Shown here in pieces: positions 63,945 through 64,000 of a DNA stretch of 64,000 nucleotides. Each line of letters begins with the position of its first letter. The stretch's first letter is position 1. The stretch is from Candidatus Protochlamydia phocaeensis (GTDB lineage Bacteria > Chlamydiota > Chlamydiia > Chlamydiales > Parachlamydiaceae): the NCBI RefSeq assembly GCF_001545115.1, contig NZ_FCNU01000022.1:252128-316127 (forward strand), read 5' to 3'. Position numbers and translations under genes: made by a program. The notes below the pieces were generated by a model, which had not been told where the DNA came from, did no database searches, and was given only the letters and a program-made list of their open reading frames with translations.

Positions 63945-64000
63945 AAAAAGTTTAAATGAATCGTAAATCTCGTTAATTCACGTGTAAAAATCAGCGCTTG

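Noticed and set aside
63945..64000. 3' end of 23S rRNA at the window edge
   Set aside because: The visible 56 bases after the 5S gene show no clear 23S terminal stem; treated as spacer.

Overview
The window looks like a chromosomal segment of an amoeba-associated chlamydia (Parachlamydiaceae; genus not resolvable from sequence alone). The evidence is a CPAF-type secreted protease (21110-22882), a Fic protein, a SET-domain protein, a TMEM14-like protein and a chlamydial-type alpha/beta hydrolase. These sit in a moderately AT-rich genome with a large leucine-rich-repeat (LRR) gene family next to an rRNA operon.

Layout. Bases 1-8700 hold the end of an MgtA-like Mg2+ ATPase, a VOC protein, a two-domain glycosyltransferase, mgtE, an MBOAT acyltransferase paired with an SGNH-like protein, and a minus-strand pair encoding a TsdA-like thiosulfate dehydrogenase and a DoxX protein. 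Bases 8700-17200 hold a tandem pair of secreted paralogues whose C-termini look like a very divergent kinase-like fold, a coiled-coil protein, a DUF2937 pair and an NTF2-like secreted protein. Bases 17300-22900 (minus strand) hold an unknown protein, a CDF metal exporter, a KefB-type antiporter and CPAF. Bases 23000-31700 hold an unknown protein with an internal duplication, a Fic gene with an operator-like array, short dispersed CGTCTGATAAT repeats, a secreted protein and tex. Bases 31800-45700 are housekeeping and transport genes (MscS, Cys-rich metal-binding-like protein, AEC carrier, truncated haemoglobin, TMEM14-like, MATE, hydrolase, HI0933-like flavoprotein with ABC-F, SET, DUF3185, C45-like hydrolase), with two long gaps carrying decayed gene fragments.

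Bases 45873-63332 are the most distinctive part: eight plus-strand LRR genes sharing a roughly 105-residue N-terminal module and a 46-47-residue double repeat. A HExxH membrane protease and an alpha/beta hydrolase are interspersed. The LRR genes share nearly identical upstream blocks and terminators. The array shows an exact 276-bp internal tandem duplication, a near-identical gene pair, frameshifted 3' ends and a 543-bp inverted-repeat element at the end of the first gene. This indicates an actively recombining, probably host-interacting, protein repertoire. The window ends with a minus-strand 5S rRNA gene and its terminator; the rest of that rRNA operon would lie beyond base 64000.

All functional calls are from reading the sequence and family knowledge; no database search was run.
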